From positions 381,896-445,895 of the forward strand of contig NZ_LN881717.1 in NCBI RefSeq assembly GCF_001457435.1: a stretch of 64,000 nt of DNA. The letters run 5' to 3'. A program made the position numbers and the translations under genes. Of this stretch, positions 18,976 to 27,441 are shown piece after piece. Position 1 is the stretch's first letter. Each line of letters opens with the position of its first letter. Source of the DNA: Actinobaculum massiliense. GTDB lineage: Bacteria; Actinomycetota; Actinomycetes; Actinomycetales; Actinomycetaceae. The notes beneath the pieces were generated by a model. It made no database searches, was not told the DNA's origin, and saw only the letters and a list, made by a program, of their open reading frames with translations.

Positions 18976-20343
18976 CTAGCCGTGGAAGAGGGCGAAGAAC
19001 GCCCCGATTGAGCGCGCATCCGATACCGTGCCAAAGAACAAGTTGACGGTGAAAAGAAGCGCCAAGATCCCCACAATGGCTATACCGAGCACCGCGCCGC
19101 TGCGCAGGAGAAAACGGCGGCGCCACCGCTCCCCCAGGCACGCCGCGCATATCGCCGCGCCAAGTGTCATAATCCCGAGCACCGCCGGAGTGACGGGACT
19201 GGTGAAAATGGGCCGGCTACGGGGAACCGTCACCCCTTCAGGATCGGCCGGCTGCGGCTCCCCGCGCCACCAGGACATCGCTCGCGGGAAGTGATCGTGC
19301 CAGGTTCTCCAGTTATGCGAGCCCGTCGCATCGCGATATATATCGACCGGCAGATCCGGATTTCCAATCTGTTGCGCCCCGTTGAGTAGGGCCACCGCAT
19401 CGCCGTCGTTCCCGGTGGCGGTGAGGTAAAAACGCTGCGGCCAGGTAGCATTCTTCATCAGCTCGAGGACGGAGAAGTCCTTCGCCGCCTGCGGGTTGGT
19501 CTGCAAGCGCCCGGTGAGGGGGCGATTGTAGCCCGAAAGTGAAATCACGCTTCCAAAAAGTTCAGGGTGAGTAAGCCCGAGCACCGGCGCGCACCACCCT
19601 CCGTAGGACGCCCCGGCGATCGCCCAATCCTCACGTTGCGAGGAGGTGTTGAAATTAGCGCGAAGCATCCCGACGACGTCGCGCGTTACCCAGGTGCCTA
19701 CCGCCGGCCGACCTTCGATATCCACGCAGTCGGGCGACTCATTATCGACCCCCAGTTTGGGCAGGGCAACGATGGTATTGGCGCCCGAGGCCCCCATTTC
19801 GTTATCGAGGTCGAGGTAGCGCAGGATCTGCTCCGTATCGGAGGGGTACCCCTCCAGGAGCATCACGACTTTGTATTCCTTAGCCGGATCGTAGTCGCGT
19901 GGAACCCACACCCAGACGGGCATCTCAATTCCCGAGTGCGGCCCGCGGAAAACTGTTTTAAGCGCGCCGTTAGCCGGATCCTTCTGGAAGCTAGTTTTCC
20001 ACTCCGCTCCCTCCGGACGGGTGAGGGCTTGCTGAGTCGATGCGGCCGCGGTCTCCTCATCTTCGTAACTTGGCTGACCGGTCGGGATTTGCCCGGTGTC
20101 TTCAGACTTTGCGATTCCCATAAGCGACGCGAGTGCGTGCCAGGTGGGTGCGTAATGGCGATGCGTGTTCATGGCGGTGCCAATGGTTAGCGCTCCGGTG
20201 AACGGCACTAACAAAAGGAGGAAAACAGTGAGGATACTTCCCCACAGCCCGCGTCTTTTGCGCAGGGCCCACACCGCGATCACAGCCAAAACGATCGCTA
20301 AAACGGCGACCATCACCAGGGTCGCAGAAGAATCGAGTCTCAT
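18976..20343 (-). CDS. Membrane-anchored alpha/beta-hydrolase, esterase D / mycolyltransferase-like fold
   Basis: 455 residues. Two hydrophobic segments at the N terminus (about 8-27 and 33-58), an extracytoplasmic-looking hydrolase domain (about 130-370), then two further hydrophobic segments at the C terminus. Nucleophile elbow GASYGGW (Ser) near residue 244, and the late histidine in GSHNWRTWHDHFP fit the esterase D/Fes group. Substrate unknown; no mycolate genes are nearby. Start could be GTG 20346 or ATG 20343; TACAAT lies 11 nt before the ATG and there is no ribosome site, so transcription may begin almost at the start codon. Confidence 0.75.
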   Translation of the reverse strand: MRLDSSATLVMVAVLAIVLAVIAVWALRKRRGLWGSILTVFLLLLVPFTGALTIGTAMNTHRHYAPTWHALASLMGIAKSEDTGQIPTGQPSYEDEETAAASTQQALTRPEGAEWKTSFQKDPANGALKTVFRGPHSGIEMPVWVWVPRDYDPAKEYKVVMLLEGYPSDTEQILRYLDLDNEMGASGANTIVALPKLGVDNESPDCVDIEGRPAVGTWVTRDVVGMLRANFNTSSQREDWAIAGASYGGWCAPVLGLTHPELFGSVISLSGYNRPLTGRLQTNPQAAKDFSVLELMKNATWPQRFYLTATGNDGDAVALLNGAQQIGNPDLPVDIYRDATGSHNWRTWHDHFPRAMSWWRGEPQPADPEGVTVPRSRPIFTSPVTPAVLGIMTLGAAICAACLGERWRRRFLLRSGAVLGIAIVGILALLFTVNLFFGTVSDARSIGAFFALFHG

Positions 20344-20487
20344 CACGATTCGAGATTGTATGAAGTCTCAGCGCGCGCCGGCGATCGTCGCTCTCCGCCC
20401 AGAAGATGACTTCCAGACTTTTCCCGGGAAGATCGTAGGTAGCTTTCTGGCTGCGGCAATGGGCGACTAAGAAAGCCCGGCCGCGAC

Positions 20488-21897
20488 TTAGGCCTGCTCC
20501 TCGCCTTCCGCAGGGCTTACCGCGCTGGCGGGGTGGTCCGCGCTTGCTGTGCCGGGTGCACTGGGCGCACTGGCCACGCCCGCGGGGCTGGATGCACTCA
20601 CTGCACTAGGTGCACTGGCCGCGCTTGCCGCGCTGGGCGCGCTCATCGCGCTGTAAGCCAACGGCGCCGTTGGTGCGGTGGGTGATACTTCGCTCGCGCC
20701 GACCTGTCCGAGTTCAGCAGCCGACTCTGGGCCAGCTGGCACCTGTTCACCAGCCGCACCGGCGTCCGGCGTCGTCGCCTGTTTCCTTTCCGCGCGCCGC
20801 GCCAACCACCACCGCGTCGTCTCAATAAGAGCGGGCACGCCCAGGAAAGGCAACCCCACCTCGAGGAAGATCAGACCCGTGAGCACGGGAGCGCGCACGC
20901 CGACGGCTTCCAGGCGGCCCGGGCCGATCCCGCCGCTGGACAGCGCACCCAACACCGAGACAGCCACCAGCACTTCCGCCAGACCAACCGCCAGCACCAC
21001 CCACGTATCGGGCTCGCGTAGGCGGGCCCGGAAACGGAACCACACCCACACGCCGCCGGAAACCCCGAGGGCAACAACAATCGCCACCAGCCAGGGAAGG
21101 CGGGTGGTCGGGTCGGGAAGCGCGCCAAGAATCGGGATGGCAGGAATGGGTGCGCCCTGCCCACCCAGTGCGGAAAAAACGCTCCCCGCACCTACGGTGA
21201 AGCCGGCTCCGCTTGCGTAAGCCAGCGCCCAAGCTCCCGCCGCTGGGAGGAAGAGAAGCTGGGCAAGGGTCATGAACACCGTGCCGGTAGAGTTCGTGAG
21301 GTAGGCGGCCTGAATGGCGCTAATACGGTCGAAACCGGCGAAGAAAGCCACCAGCGTCAAAACTAGCGCCAAGCCGGCGAGAGCGGCCGCGAGCGGCCAC
21401 ACCCGTTGCCAGCCCCGCCGCAAATAGTCGATGTAGCAGTTTTCGAGAATCTCCGTCCTGGCCAGTTGCGCGGCGAGAACGGCGAGCACGCCACCGGCAA
21501 TCAGTGCCCAGAGTATGAAAGAGAACGACGCTGTCCCGATCAGTCCCGCCGTTACCACCCCGGTACCCCCGGCAATCAGCACATCCTGCCAATCATCAAT
21601 GCGAGCCGAGCGGAGGAATTTCACCGTCGCTATAAAAATAACTGCGGTAAGAATAAGCGGAGCTAAGCTCACCTGCGCCCCGCCGGCCACAATCGGGGTG
21701 CCAAAGGCGAGCAACCAGAGCGATCCTGCCAGGCGGGCGGCATCCTGCCAGGTGACGTCGCCCAGCATAGGCGAGCTTGCCGTCAGCACGTAACCCAGTA
21801 CGCAGACGAGGACCATGCTGATCCAGGTCAGCACATACGCTTGAACAACTGCCAGCCCAACAGCGACCCGGCGGGGATAAGTAAACATCGCTTTCAT
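20488..21897 (-). CDS. DUF6350 polytopic membrane protein with repetitive Ala/Ser/Pro tail
   Basis: 469 residues. About nine hydrophobic segments over residues 10-370 and the recognisable GAGFTVGAGSVFSALGG segment of the DUF6350 family (sometimes labelled cell division protein PerM). The last ~95 residues are a low-complexity tail of Ala, Ser, Pro and Gly with repeated SAPSA/SAASA units, presumably cytoplasmic and disordered; the matching DNA is a run of imperfect GCACTGG-like units. Function unknown. It lies 87 nt downstream of trpA in the same direction, with no clear functional tie. Confidence 0.75.
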   Translation of the reverse strand: MKAMFTYPRRVAVGLAVVQAYVLTWISMVLVCVLGYVLTASSPMLGDVTWQDAARLAGSLWLLAFGTPIVAGGAQVSLAPLILTAVIFIATVKFLRSARIDDWQDVLIAGGTGVVTAGLIGTASFSFILWALIAGGVLAVLAAQLARTEILENCYIDYLRRGWQRVWPLAAALAGLALVLTLVAFFAGFDRISAIQAAYLTNSTGTVFMTLAQLLFLPAAGAWALAYASGAGFTVGAGSVFSALGGQGAPIPAIPILGALPDPTTRLPWLVAIVVALGVSGGVWVWFRFRARLREPDTWVVLAVGLAEVLVAVSVLGALSSGGIGPGRLEAVGVRAPVLTGLIFLEVGLPFLGVPALIETTRWWLARRAERKQATTPDAGAAGEQVPAGPESAAELGQVGASEVSPTAPTAPLAYSAMSAPSAASAASAPSAVSASSPAGVASAPSAPGTASADHPASAVSPAEGEEQA

Positions 21898-21984
21898 TGT
21901 TCCCTGGCGAGTGGATCTTTGGGAACCCCGGCGGCGGCGTGTCGCTCTCGGTTTTCACCCAAACGCACTACGCCGTATCCAGCG

Positions 21985-22845
21985 TTATGCCGCATCCAGC
22001 GCGGCGCGCATTTCTGCCACGTAGCGGCCCACGGCGGCCGGAGCCTCAGCGGGCCCCGCCTCATGAACCAATCGCACAATCGCCGAACCAACGATCGCGC
22101 CGTCGGACTGTGCCGCCATAGCCGCTGCCTGCTGCGGGGTGGAGATGCCAAAACCGACGGCGCACGGGGTCGGGGTGACCGCGCGAATGGTGCGGGTGAT
22201 CTGGCCGATATCAGTGGTGACCTCGGTGCGCTCACCCGTCACGCCCAGCGAGGACACAATATAGATGAATCCCTGCGCCGCGGCCGCGATGGTGGAAATT
22301 CGTTCTTTCGAGGTGGGAGAAACGAGGGAAATCACGCTAATTCCGGCGGGATTGAGCACCCCGGAGAATTCGGCACTTTCTTCGAAAGGAACGTCCGCCA
22401 GGATAACGCCGTCGACCCCGGCGATACTAGCGTGCTTGACCCAGCGCTCCAGACCGTAGGAGAACAGCGAGTTGGCATAACCCATGGTGATAAAGGGCGT
22501 GGTCGGGAATTCGTGGCGCAGTTCGCCGATCTCCGAAAAAATCAGGTCCATGGTGGTTCCGGCCTGCAGGGCCCGCGCCGAGGCGGCCTGGATAACCGGG
22601 CCTTCGGCCATGGGATCAGAGAACGGAATGCCGAACTCGATGAGGTCTGCCCCGTTGCGAACCGCGGCTCGCACGCACTCAAACGTCGTGGCGATATCCG
22701 GGTCACCGCAGGTGAAGAAGGGAATGAAGGCTTTGCGCCGGGTGAAGGCGGAAGCAATGCGCCGGGTGGAGGCCTCCAGCGGGGACAACGCTGAAGCGCC
22801 CGACGCCGCGGTGCCCGGACCGGTGCGGAACGAACCGTTAGTCAT
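21985..22845 (-). CDS. trpA: Tryptophan synthase alpha chain
   Basis: 286 residues. Cleaves indole-3-glycerol phosphate to indole, passed to TrpB. Seen: [86 protein letters not shown]. The catalytic Glu49 equivalent is present (Glu in IEFG), but the position of the catalytic Asp60 (ADGP in enteric TrpA, MDGP in many actinobacteria) is Glu (AEGP). Start ATG 22845 overlaps the end of trpB by 8 nt with GAGGAGAGG just upstream; a longer frame inside trpB is unlikely. Confidence 0.96.
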   Translation of the reverse strand: MTNGSFRTGPGTAASGASALSPLEASTRRIASAFTRRKAFIPFFTCGDPDIATTFECVRAAVRNGADLIEFGIPFSDPMAEGPVIQAASARALQAGTTMDLIFSEIGELRHEFPTTPFITMGYANSLFSYGLERWVKHASIAGVDGVILADVPFEESAEFSGVLNPAGISVISLVSPTSKERISTIAAAAQGFIYIVSSLGVTGERTEVTTDIGQITRTIRAVTPTPCAVGFGISTPQQAAAMAAQSDGAIVGSAIVRLVHEAGPAEAPAAVGRYVAEMRAALDAA

Positions 22846-24022
22846 GCAAATCCTCTCCTCGGTAGCGGGCAATGGCCGCCACATCTTTGTCACCGCGCCC
22901 CGAGACCGTGACGACGACGATCTTGTTCTTATCGAGCTGCGGGGCAGTTTTCATTGCGTGGGCAAGCGCGTGCGCCGACTCGATGGCGGGAATGATTCCC
23001 TCGGTGCGTGAAAGATACTCGAAAGCATCCACCGCTTCTTCGTCGGTCACCGGCACGTAACTAGCCCGCCCTGAATCATGCCAGTAGGCGTGCTCGGGGC
23101 CAATACCCGGATAGTCGAGTCCGGCCGAGATTGAATAGACCGGGGCGATTTGGCCGTCGCCGTCCTGGCAGAAATAGCTTTTCATGCCGTGGAAGATCCC
23201 CTCCCGCCCGGTGGCGAGCGTGGCGGCGGTATCACTGCAGTCAATCCCCCTGCCCGCTGCCTCGGCGCCAATGAGCTGAACTTCCTCATCCTCAATGAAA
23301 TGGTAGAAAGAGCCAGCCGCATTCGATCCACCGCCCACGCAGGCGATGACCACATCAGGAAGGCGGTTTTCGGCGGCCAGCATCTGCTCTTTGATTTCCT
23401 TAGAGATCACGGCTTGGAAATCGCGCACAATCGTGGGGAACGGATGCGGACCCATAACCGAGCCAATGCAGTAGTGGGTATCATCCCCGCGGCTCGTCCA
23501 CTCCCGGAATGCCTCCGAGGTGGCGTCCTTGAGCGTGCCAGTGCCGGCAGAAACCGGCACTACCTCCGCTCCCAGAAGCCTCATTCGGTAGACATTGAGC
23601 GCCTGCCGGCGGGTATCTTCCTCTCCCATATAGACCACGCAGTCCATACCAAAAAGGGCCGCCGCCGTCGCCGTCGCCACCCCGTGCTGGCCCGCGCCGG
23701 TCTCCGCAATCAAACGGGTCTTCCCCATTTTCTTCGCTAAAAGCGCCTGGCCCAGCACATTATTGATTTTGTGCGCGCCGGTATGGTTGAGGTCTTCGCG
23801 CTTGAGGTAAATCTTCGCCCCGCCCAGATCCTCGGTCATGCGCTGCGCGAAGTAGAGCAATGACGGACGTCCGGCGTAGTCCTTGAACAGATCCGTCAGC
23901 TCCCGATTGAACTGCGGATCGTCCTTGTATTTTTCGTAAGCATCCGCGAGGTCAATCACGGCATTCATTAACGTTTCGGGGATGTACTGGCCCCCGTGGA
24001 TACCAAAGCGTCCCTGTGGCAT
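22838..24022 (-). CDS. trpB: Tryptophan synthase beta chain
   Basis: 394 residues. PLP enzyme condensing indole with serine. Seen: the PLP-lysine motif [27 protein letters not shown], the phosphate-binding loop GGGSNAAG, and GAEAAG. Length is that of the usual TrpB1. Start ATG 24022 follows AAAGGAGCGCGCCCGA. 33 nt downstream of trpC; 8-nt overlap into trpA gives coupled synthesis of the two subunits. Confidence 0.97.
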   Translation of the reverse strand: MPQGRFGIHGGQYIPETLMNAVIDLADAYEKYKDDPQFNRELTDLFKDYAGRPSLLYFAQRMTEDLGGAKIYLKREDLNHTGAHKINNVLGQALLAKKMGKTRLIAETGAGQHGVATATAAALFGMDCVVYMGEEDTRRQALNVYRMRLLGAEVVPVSAGTGTLKDATSEAFREWTSRGDDTHYCIGSVMGPHPFPTIVRDFQAVISKEIKEQMLAAENRLPDVVIACVGGGSNAAGSFYHFIEDEEVQLIGAEAAGRGIDCSDTAATLATGREGIFHGMKSYFCQDGDGQIAPVYSISAGLDYPGIGPEHAYWHDSGRASYVPVTDEEAVDAFEYLSRTEGIIPAIESAHALAHAMKTAPQLDKNKIVVVTVSGRGDKDVAAIARYRGEDLHD

Positions 24023-24055
24023 TCGGGCGCGCTCCTTTCTTGGGTTCCTAGTATT

Positions 24056-24871
24056 TTAGGCCCGCGGCGCAGGAGGCACAGCTCCGCTACGCAACTCGGC
24101 CAACTTGGCTTCTTTATCGCTGGCGAGCATTAGTGCCTCTCCCACCAGAATGGCATTCGCGCCGGAGCGGTGCGCGCCGGCGACGTCGTCGCCGTTTCGC
24201 ACGCCCGATTCGGAAACGAAGACGACGCCGTCGGGAACTCGCTCTCGCAGTTTTCCCGCGCGGGAAACATCCACGTTGAAGTCTTTGAGATTCCGGTTAT
24301 TGACGCCGATGATCTCGGCGCCCGATTGCACCGCCACCTCCAGCATCTCTTCGTCGTGGGCTTCCACCAGCGCGTCCATTCCCAGCTCGGCCGCGAGGAG
24401 TCGGTACTCGCGCACCTGCGCCGGGCTGAGGATTTCGCAAATGAGGAGCACCGCGGCCGCGCCCAACAGCTTGGCCTCGTAAATCATGTACTCGTCCACC
24501 ACAAAATCCTTGCGCATGGTGGGGATGGATACCTCCGCCGAAATCTGCGCCAAATATTCCGGATCACCAAGGAACCACCGCGGCTCGGTGAGCACCGAAA
24601 TAGCCTCGGCTCCCGCCTCCTCGTATTCACGAGCGATCTCCAGGTACGGGAAATCTTGAGCAATAACGCCCCTGGAGGGGCTAGCTTTTTTCACCTCACA
24701 AATGAAAGACATTTCCGGGCCCTGCAATGCCCGCAAGAATGCGTGCTCGCCCAGGTGGTAAAGCGCTGGAGCCGCTTCCGCCGCGGCCCGCACCTCCCTC
24801 GCCGGTCGGAGGCGTTTTGCCTCTGCAACCCGCTCGGAGGTTGCCTGCGCAATGGTCGAAAGAATGCTCAT
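24056..24871 (-). CDS. trpC: Indole-3-glycerol phosphate synthase
   Basis: 271 residues. Closes the indole ring from CdRP. Seen: [15 protein letters not shown], the catalytic lysine strand [37 protein letters not shown], and [13 protein letters not shown]. No fused phosphoribosylanthranilate isomerase domain. Start ATG 24871 overlaps the trpD stop by 4 nt. No trpF lies in the window; in many actinobacteria the HisA-like PriA supplies that step, which would explain the gap. Confidence 0.96.
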   Translation of the reverse strand: MSILSTIAQATSERVAEAKRLRPAREVRAAAEAAPALYHLGEHAFLRALQGPEMSFICEVKKASPSRGVIAQDFPYLEIAREYEEAGAEAISVLTEPRWFLGDPEYLAQISAEVSIPTMRKDFVVDEYMIYEAKLLGAAAVLLICEILSPAQVREYRLLAAELGMDALVEAHDEEMLEVAVQSGAEIIGVNNRNLKDFNVDVSRAGKLRERVPDGVVFVSESGVRNGDDVAGAHRSGANAILVGEALMLASDKEAKLAELRSGAVPPAPRA

Positions 24872-25881
24872 GACGCCGCCACGAATTCGTCGATCTTCTC
24901 GTAAGCAGCGCCCGAGGCAATGATTTCACGGGCCAGATCCACGCCGGCGGCCAGTGACCGCGCTTTGCCTCCCACATAGAGCCCCGCGGCGGAGTTCAAA
25001 AGGACGGTATTGAGCTTGGCACCTTCCAATTTCCCGGCCAGAATATCGCGGGTGATTTGTGCATTCTCCTCCGCGCTCCCGCCTTCGAGCTCGCCCTTTT
25101 CCGCCCGCGGCAAGCCGAAAACTTCCGGGTAAATCTCGTAGTTGCGATATTCGCCGTCTTTCACCTCGCACACCTGGGTAGGCGCGGATACGGAGATTTC
25201 ATCGAGCTTATCCTCTCCGAAAACCACCATTCCATGCCGCACCCCGAGGTCGGAGATCACTTGCGCAAGTGGCTCTACGAGGGCGCTGTCATAGACGCCG
25301 AGCACCATAAATTTCGGGCCAATGGGGTTGGTGAGCGGACCCAAAATACTGAACACGGTACGGAACCCGAGCTCGGCGCGAATTGGCGCCACCATGCTCA
25401 TCGACTTGTGGTATTTCTGGGCGGACATAAAGCACATGTTGATGTCTTGCAAGAGCCTGGTGCAGGTTTCGGGGTCCTGGTTGATATTGACCCCCAGTGC
25501 TTCCAGGCAATCCGCGGTACCCGATTTCGACGACGCCGCCCGATTGCCATGTTTAGCCACTTTTACTCCACTTGCGGCGATCACGAACATCGAGGTAGTG
25601 GAAATATTGAAGGAATTCGATTTATCTCCGCCCGTGCCCACAATCTCGAGCGTGTCGAAGGGGACGCTGAAGCGATCAGCCATCTCTCGCATGGCGGCGG
25701 CAGAGCCGGCAATTTCCTCGGTCGTCTCCGCTCGCGCGCTCTTTGTTGACAGCGCGGCCAAATACGCCGCATTTTGGGTGGGCGTGGACTGGCCACTCAT
25801 GATTTCCTTCATCACGCTGTAGGCCTCGTCGAAGGTCAAATCACCTTTTGCAACAACTTTCTGGATAGCTTCCTTAATCAC
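24868..25881 (-). CDS. trpD: Anthranilate phosphoribosyltransferase
   Basis: 337 residues. Joins anthranilate to PRPP. Seen: PRPP-binding [14 protein letters not shown], the [20 protein letters not shown] loop, and [13 protein letters not shown]. Start is GTG at 25881; only a weak GAGAG precedes it. First structural gene of the trpDCBA set; trpE and trpG (anthranilate synthase) are not in the window. Its 5' region (25882-26354) carries a promoter and a Trp-rich leader peptide. Confidence 0.95.
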   Translation of the reverse strand: MIKEAIQKVVAKGDLTFDEAYSVMKEIMSGQSTPTQNAAYLAALSTKSARAETTEEIAGSAAAMREMADRFSVPFDTLEIVGTGGDKSNSFNISTTSMFVIAASGVKVAKHGNRAASSKSGTADCLEALGVNINQDPETCTRLLQDINMCFMSAQKYHKSMSMVAPIRAELGFRTVFSILGPLTNPIGPKFMVLGVYDSALVEPLAQVISDLGVRHGMVVFGEDKLDEISVSAPTQVCEVKDGEYRNYEIYPEVFGLPRAEKGELEGGSAEENAQITRDILAGKLEGAKLNTVLLNSAAGLYVGGKARSLAAGVDLAREIIASGAAYEKIDEFVAAS

Positions 25882-26260
25882 GGTGTGCTCTCATTTCTGT
25901 TCTTAGTCTGAATTTTCTTGCTAGCGGTGTATGCGCCGGGAATATGGCCCGGCACATACTTATCGCTCGCCGGGAGGACGCAAGAAAATGACTCGTTCAG
26001 AGGCACTGCGGGCAATCGCCGCAGGAGCCACAATAGCTTGGGCAACGCGGCTGCTCACCCGCCGCAATGAAAAGGCGGGGATGATAAGGCTTGGTGGCGT
26101 TGCGGGCCGCGCGTTCTTGCGGGTTATTTGGCTTTTCGGGCCGCTGACGCTTCCGCAAATGCGGCGAATTTCCGACAACCCAGAAGATACAGGTAAAGAA
26201 AGTGCAGATATAGTTCGCAAAATTTTTCCTTCGTTGAACGGAGAGTTTGAGGGTCGCTTT
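25882..26260 (-). promoter_or_regulatory. trp leader RNA between trpL and trpD
   Basis: About 380 nt with no supported gene. Just after the leader peptide, the transcript can form CGCGCC-N6-GGCGCG across the Trp codons or alternatively CGCTT-AAA-AAGCG just after, overlapping arms as in attenuators. Further on is a 12-bp hairpin at 25929-25959 (GUAUGUGCCGGG, 7-nt loop, CCCGGCGCAUAC; one G-U pair). Neither is followed by a U-run, so a classical rho-independent attenuator is not demonstrated. A minus-strand frame at 25960-26220 starts with TTG and looks non-coding. Confidence 0.45.
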
Positions 26261-26317
26261 TTAAGCGCGCCACCATCGGCGCGTTACCGCCCGCATCTCC
26301 AGTTCAACGATCTGCAT
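26261..26317 (-). CDS. trpL: trp operon leader peptide with tandem Trp codons
   Basis: 18 residues, MQIVELEMRAVTRRWWRA. Adjacent TGG TGG codons three codons before the stop are the hallmark of a ribosome-sensed tryptophan leader. It lies upstream of trpD on the same strand with no gene between. The ATG begins exactly where transcription should start (TATGGT box, 6 nt, then ATG), so it would be translated from a leaderless message. When Trp-tRNA is scarce a ribosome would stall on the Trp codons and change the folding of the following RNA. That mechanism is inference; the peptide and its position are seen. Confidence 0.75.
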   Translation of the reverse strand: MQIVELEMRAVTRRWWRA

Positions 26318-26323
26318 GGTTAC

Positions 26324-26354
26324 ACCATAAACCATTCGCAACCATTTGTGTCAA
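26324..26354 (-). promoter_or_regulatory. trp operon promoter (TTGACA / TATGGT)
   Basis: TTGACA at 26354-26349, 19-nt spacer, TATGGT at 26329-26324, then 6 nt to the trpL ATG. The remaining 26355-26445 holds nothing I recognise. Confidence 0.65.
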
Positions 26355-26445
26355 GATCCCATATTTCGGACTCACGCCCCGCTCCCGCGAGCGCTCGCCC
26401 TCGCATCGCCGTATCGCGCGCGAGTTTCACCCCGCCAAAGTTGCC

Positions 26446-27441
26446 TTACGCGAAGGGCAAGCGCAGCGCACTACGCAGGCGCACCTGTTCGCCGCTTACC
26501 GGATCTGTAAATTCCAGGCTCTGCGCCAGAAGCTGCAGATTCCCCTCCAGCGCAAGACTCCCCTCTTGCGAGTGCGTAACCTTGCCAGCCTGCCCGTATA
26601 GAGGATCCCCGCAGATCGGCGCATCCAAATATTCCATGGTGCAACGTAGCTGGTGAGTCCGCCCGGTCAGGGGCCGCAACTCGTAAATCCCGCGGCGCTC
26701 GCCCCCATCTGCGCGCACCTGCCGAGCCAAGCGCACATCGGTGATGGCATTAGCAGCTCCGCTCGTCACCTGGGCGCGCAAGGACCCGCTAGGCTTGGTG
26801 ATCCGCACCTGTACTCGTTGCCACCGCCCGCGGGAAAATCGCGCACTCAAAGGCGCCACGGCCTGATAAGTTTTGCGGACAGCGCCGCTTTCAAACAGGC
26901 TCTGGTACGCGCCGCGCCATTCCTTGCTTGTCACAAGAAGCATCACCCCGGCGGTGAGCCGGTCGAGTCGGTGGGCCACTTGAATAGCGTCATTGGCAAA
27001 CTGCCGGCGCGCCGCCACCGTCACCGTTTGTGCCACGTGGCTACCTTGCGGGGTGGAGGCTAAACCAGCGGGTTTATCGACGGCGATCCAGTGCTCACCC
27101 CGGCCAAGCACCGCCAGCTCAATGGGCTCGGCTGGCTCGTCCGGAACCGGCCGGAAAATATATAACAGCGCTCCCGGGGCTAGCCGATCACGCGCCGCGG
27201 CGCGGCGAAACCGCGCCGGATCGTTCGGAGTGGGCACAAGAATATCCCCCGCCGCAAGCACCTGGTCGACGGCGTCGAGCGGAAATCTTGCCCGTAGCGC
27301 TTCTCGCACGCTCACGGTATCGGGAACAATTGAGCGCCCGCGCGAGTCTTGTTCACGTGCGCCAAATCCAAGTTCTTGGCGCCAATCCGCAACCCGGAAA
27401 GGCACAGCGTTGATCCCGGCGCGGATCGGCGGCGCAGCCAT
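26446..27441 (-). CDS. RluA-family pseudouridine synthase
   Basis: 331 residues. Isomerises uridine in rRNA or tRNA. Seen: an N-terminal region of about 100 residues, WIAVDKPAGLASTPQG, the catalytic-Asp motif HRLDRLTAGVMLLVTS, RKTYQAVAPL and GRTHQLRCTMEYLDAPICGD. Target base cannot be told. Start is ATG 27441 sharing one base with the helicase stop (TGATG), or GTG 27444; either couples it to the upstream helicase gene. Confidence 0.88.
   Translation of the reverse strand: MAAPPIRAGINAVPFRVADWRQELGFGAREQDSRGRSIVPDTVSVREALRARFPLDAVDQVLAAGDILVPTPNDPARFRRAAARDRLAPGALLYIFRPVPDEPAEPIELAVLGRGEHWIAVDKPAGLASTPQGSHVAQTVTVAARRQFANDAIQVAHRLDRLTAGVMLLVTSKEWRGAYQSLFESGAVRKTYQAVAPLSARFSRGRWQRVQVRITKPSGSLRAQVTSGAANAITDVRLARQVRADGGERRGIYELRPLTGRTHQLRCTMEYLDAPICGDPLYGQAGKVTHSQEGSLALEGNLQLLAQSLEFTDPVSGEQVRLRSALRLPFA

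Noticed and set aside
25931-26656. Plus-strand frame with GGGAGG before an internal ATG at 25988
   Set aside because: Protein shows no known motif, overlaps the trp promoter and the pseudouridine synthase gene antisense, and the leader peptide/promoter reading of the other strand explains the region better.
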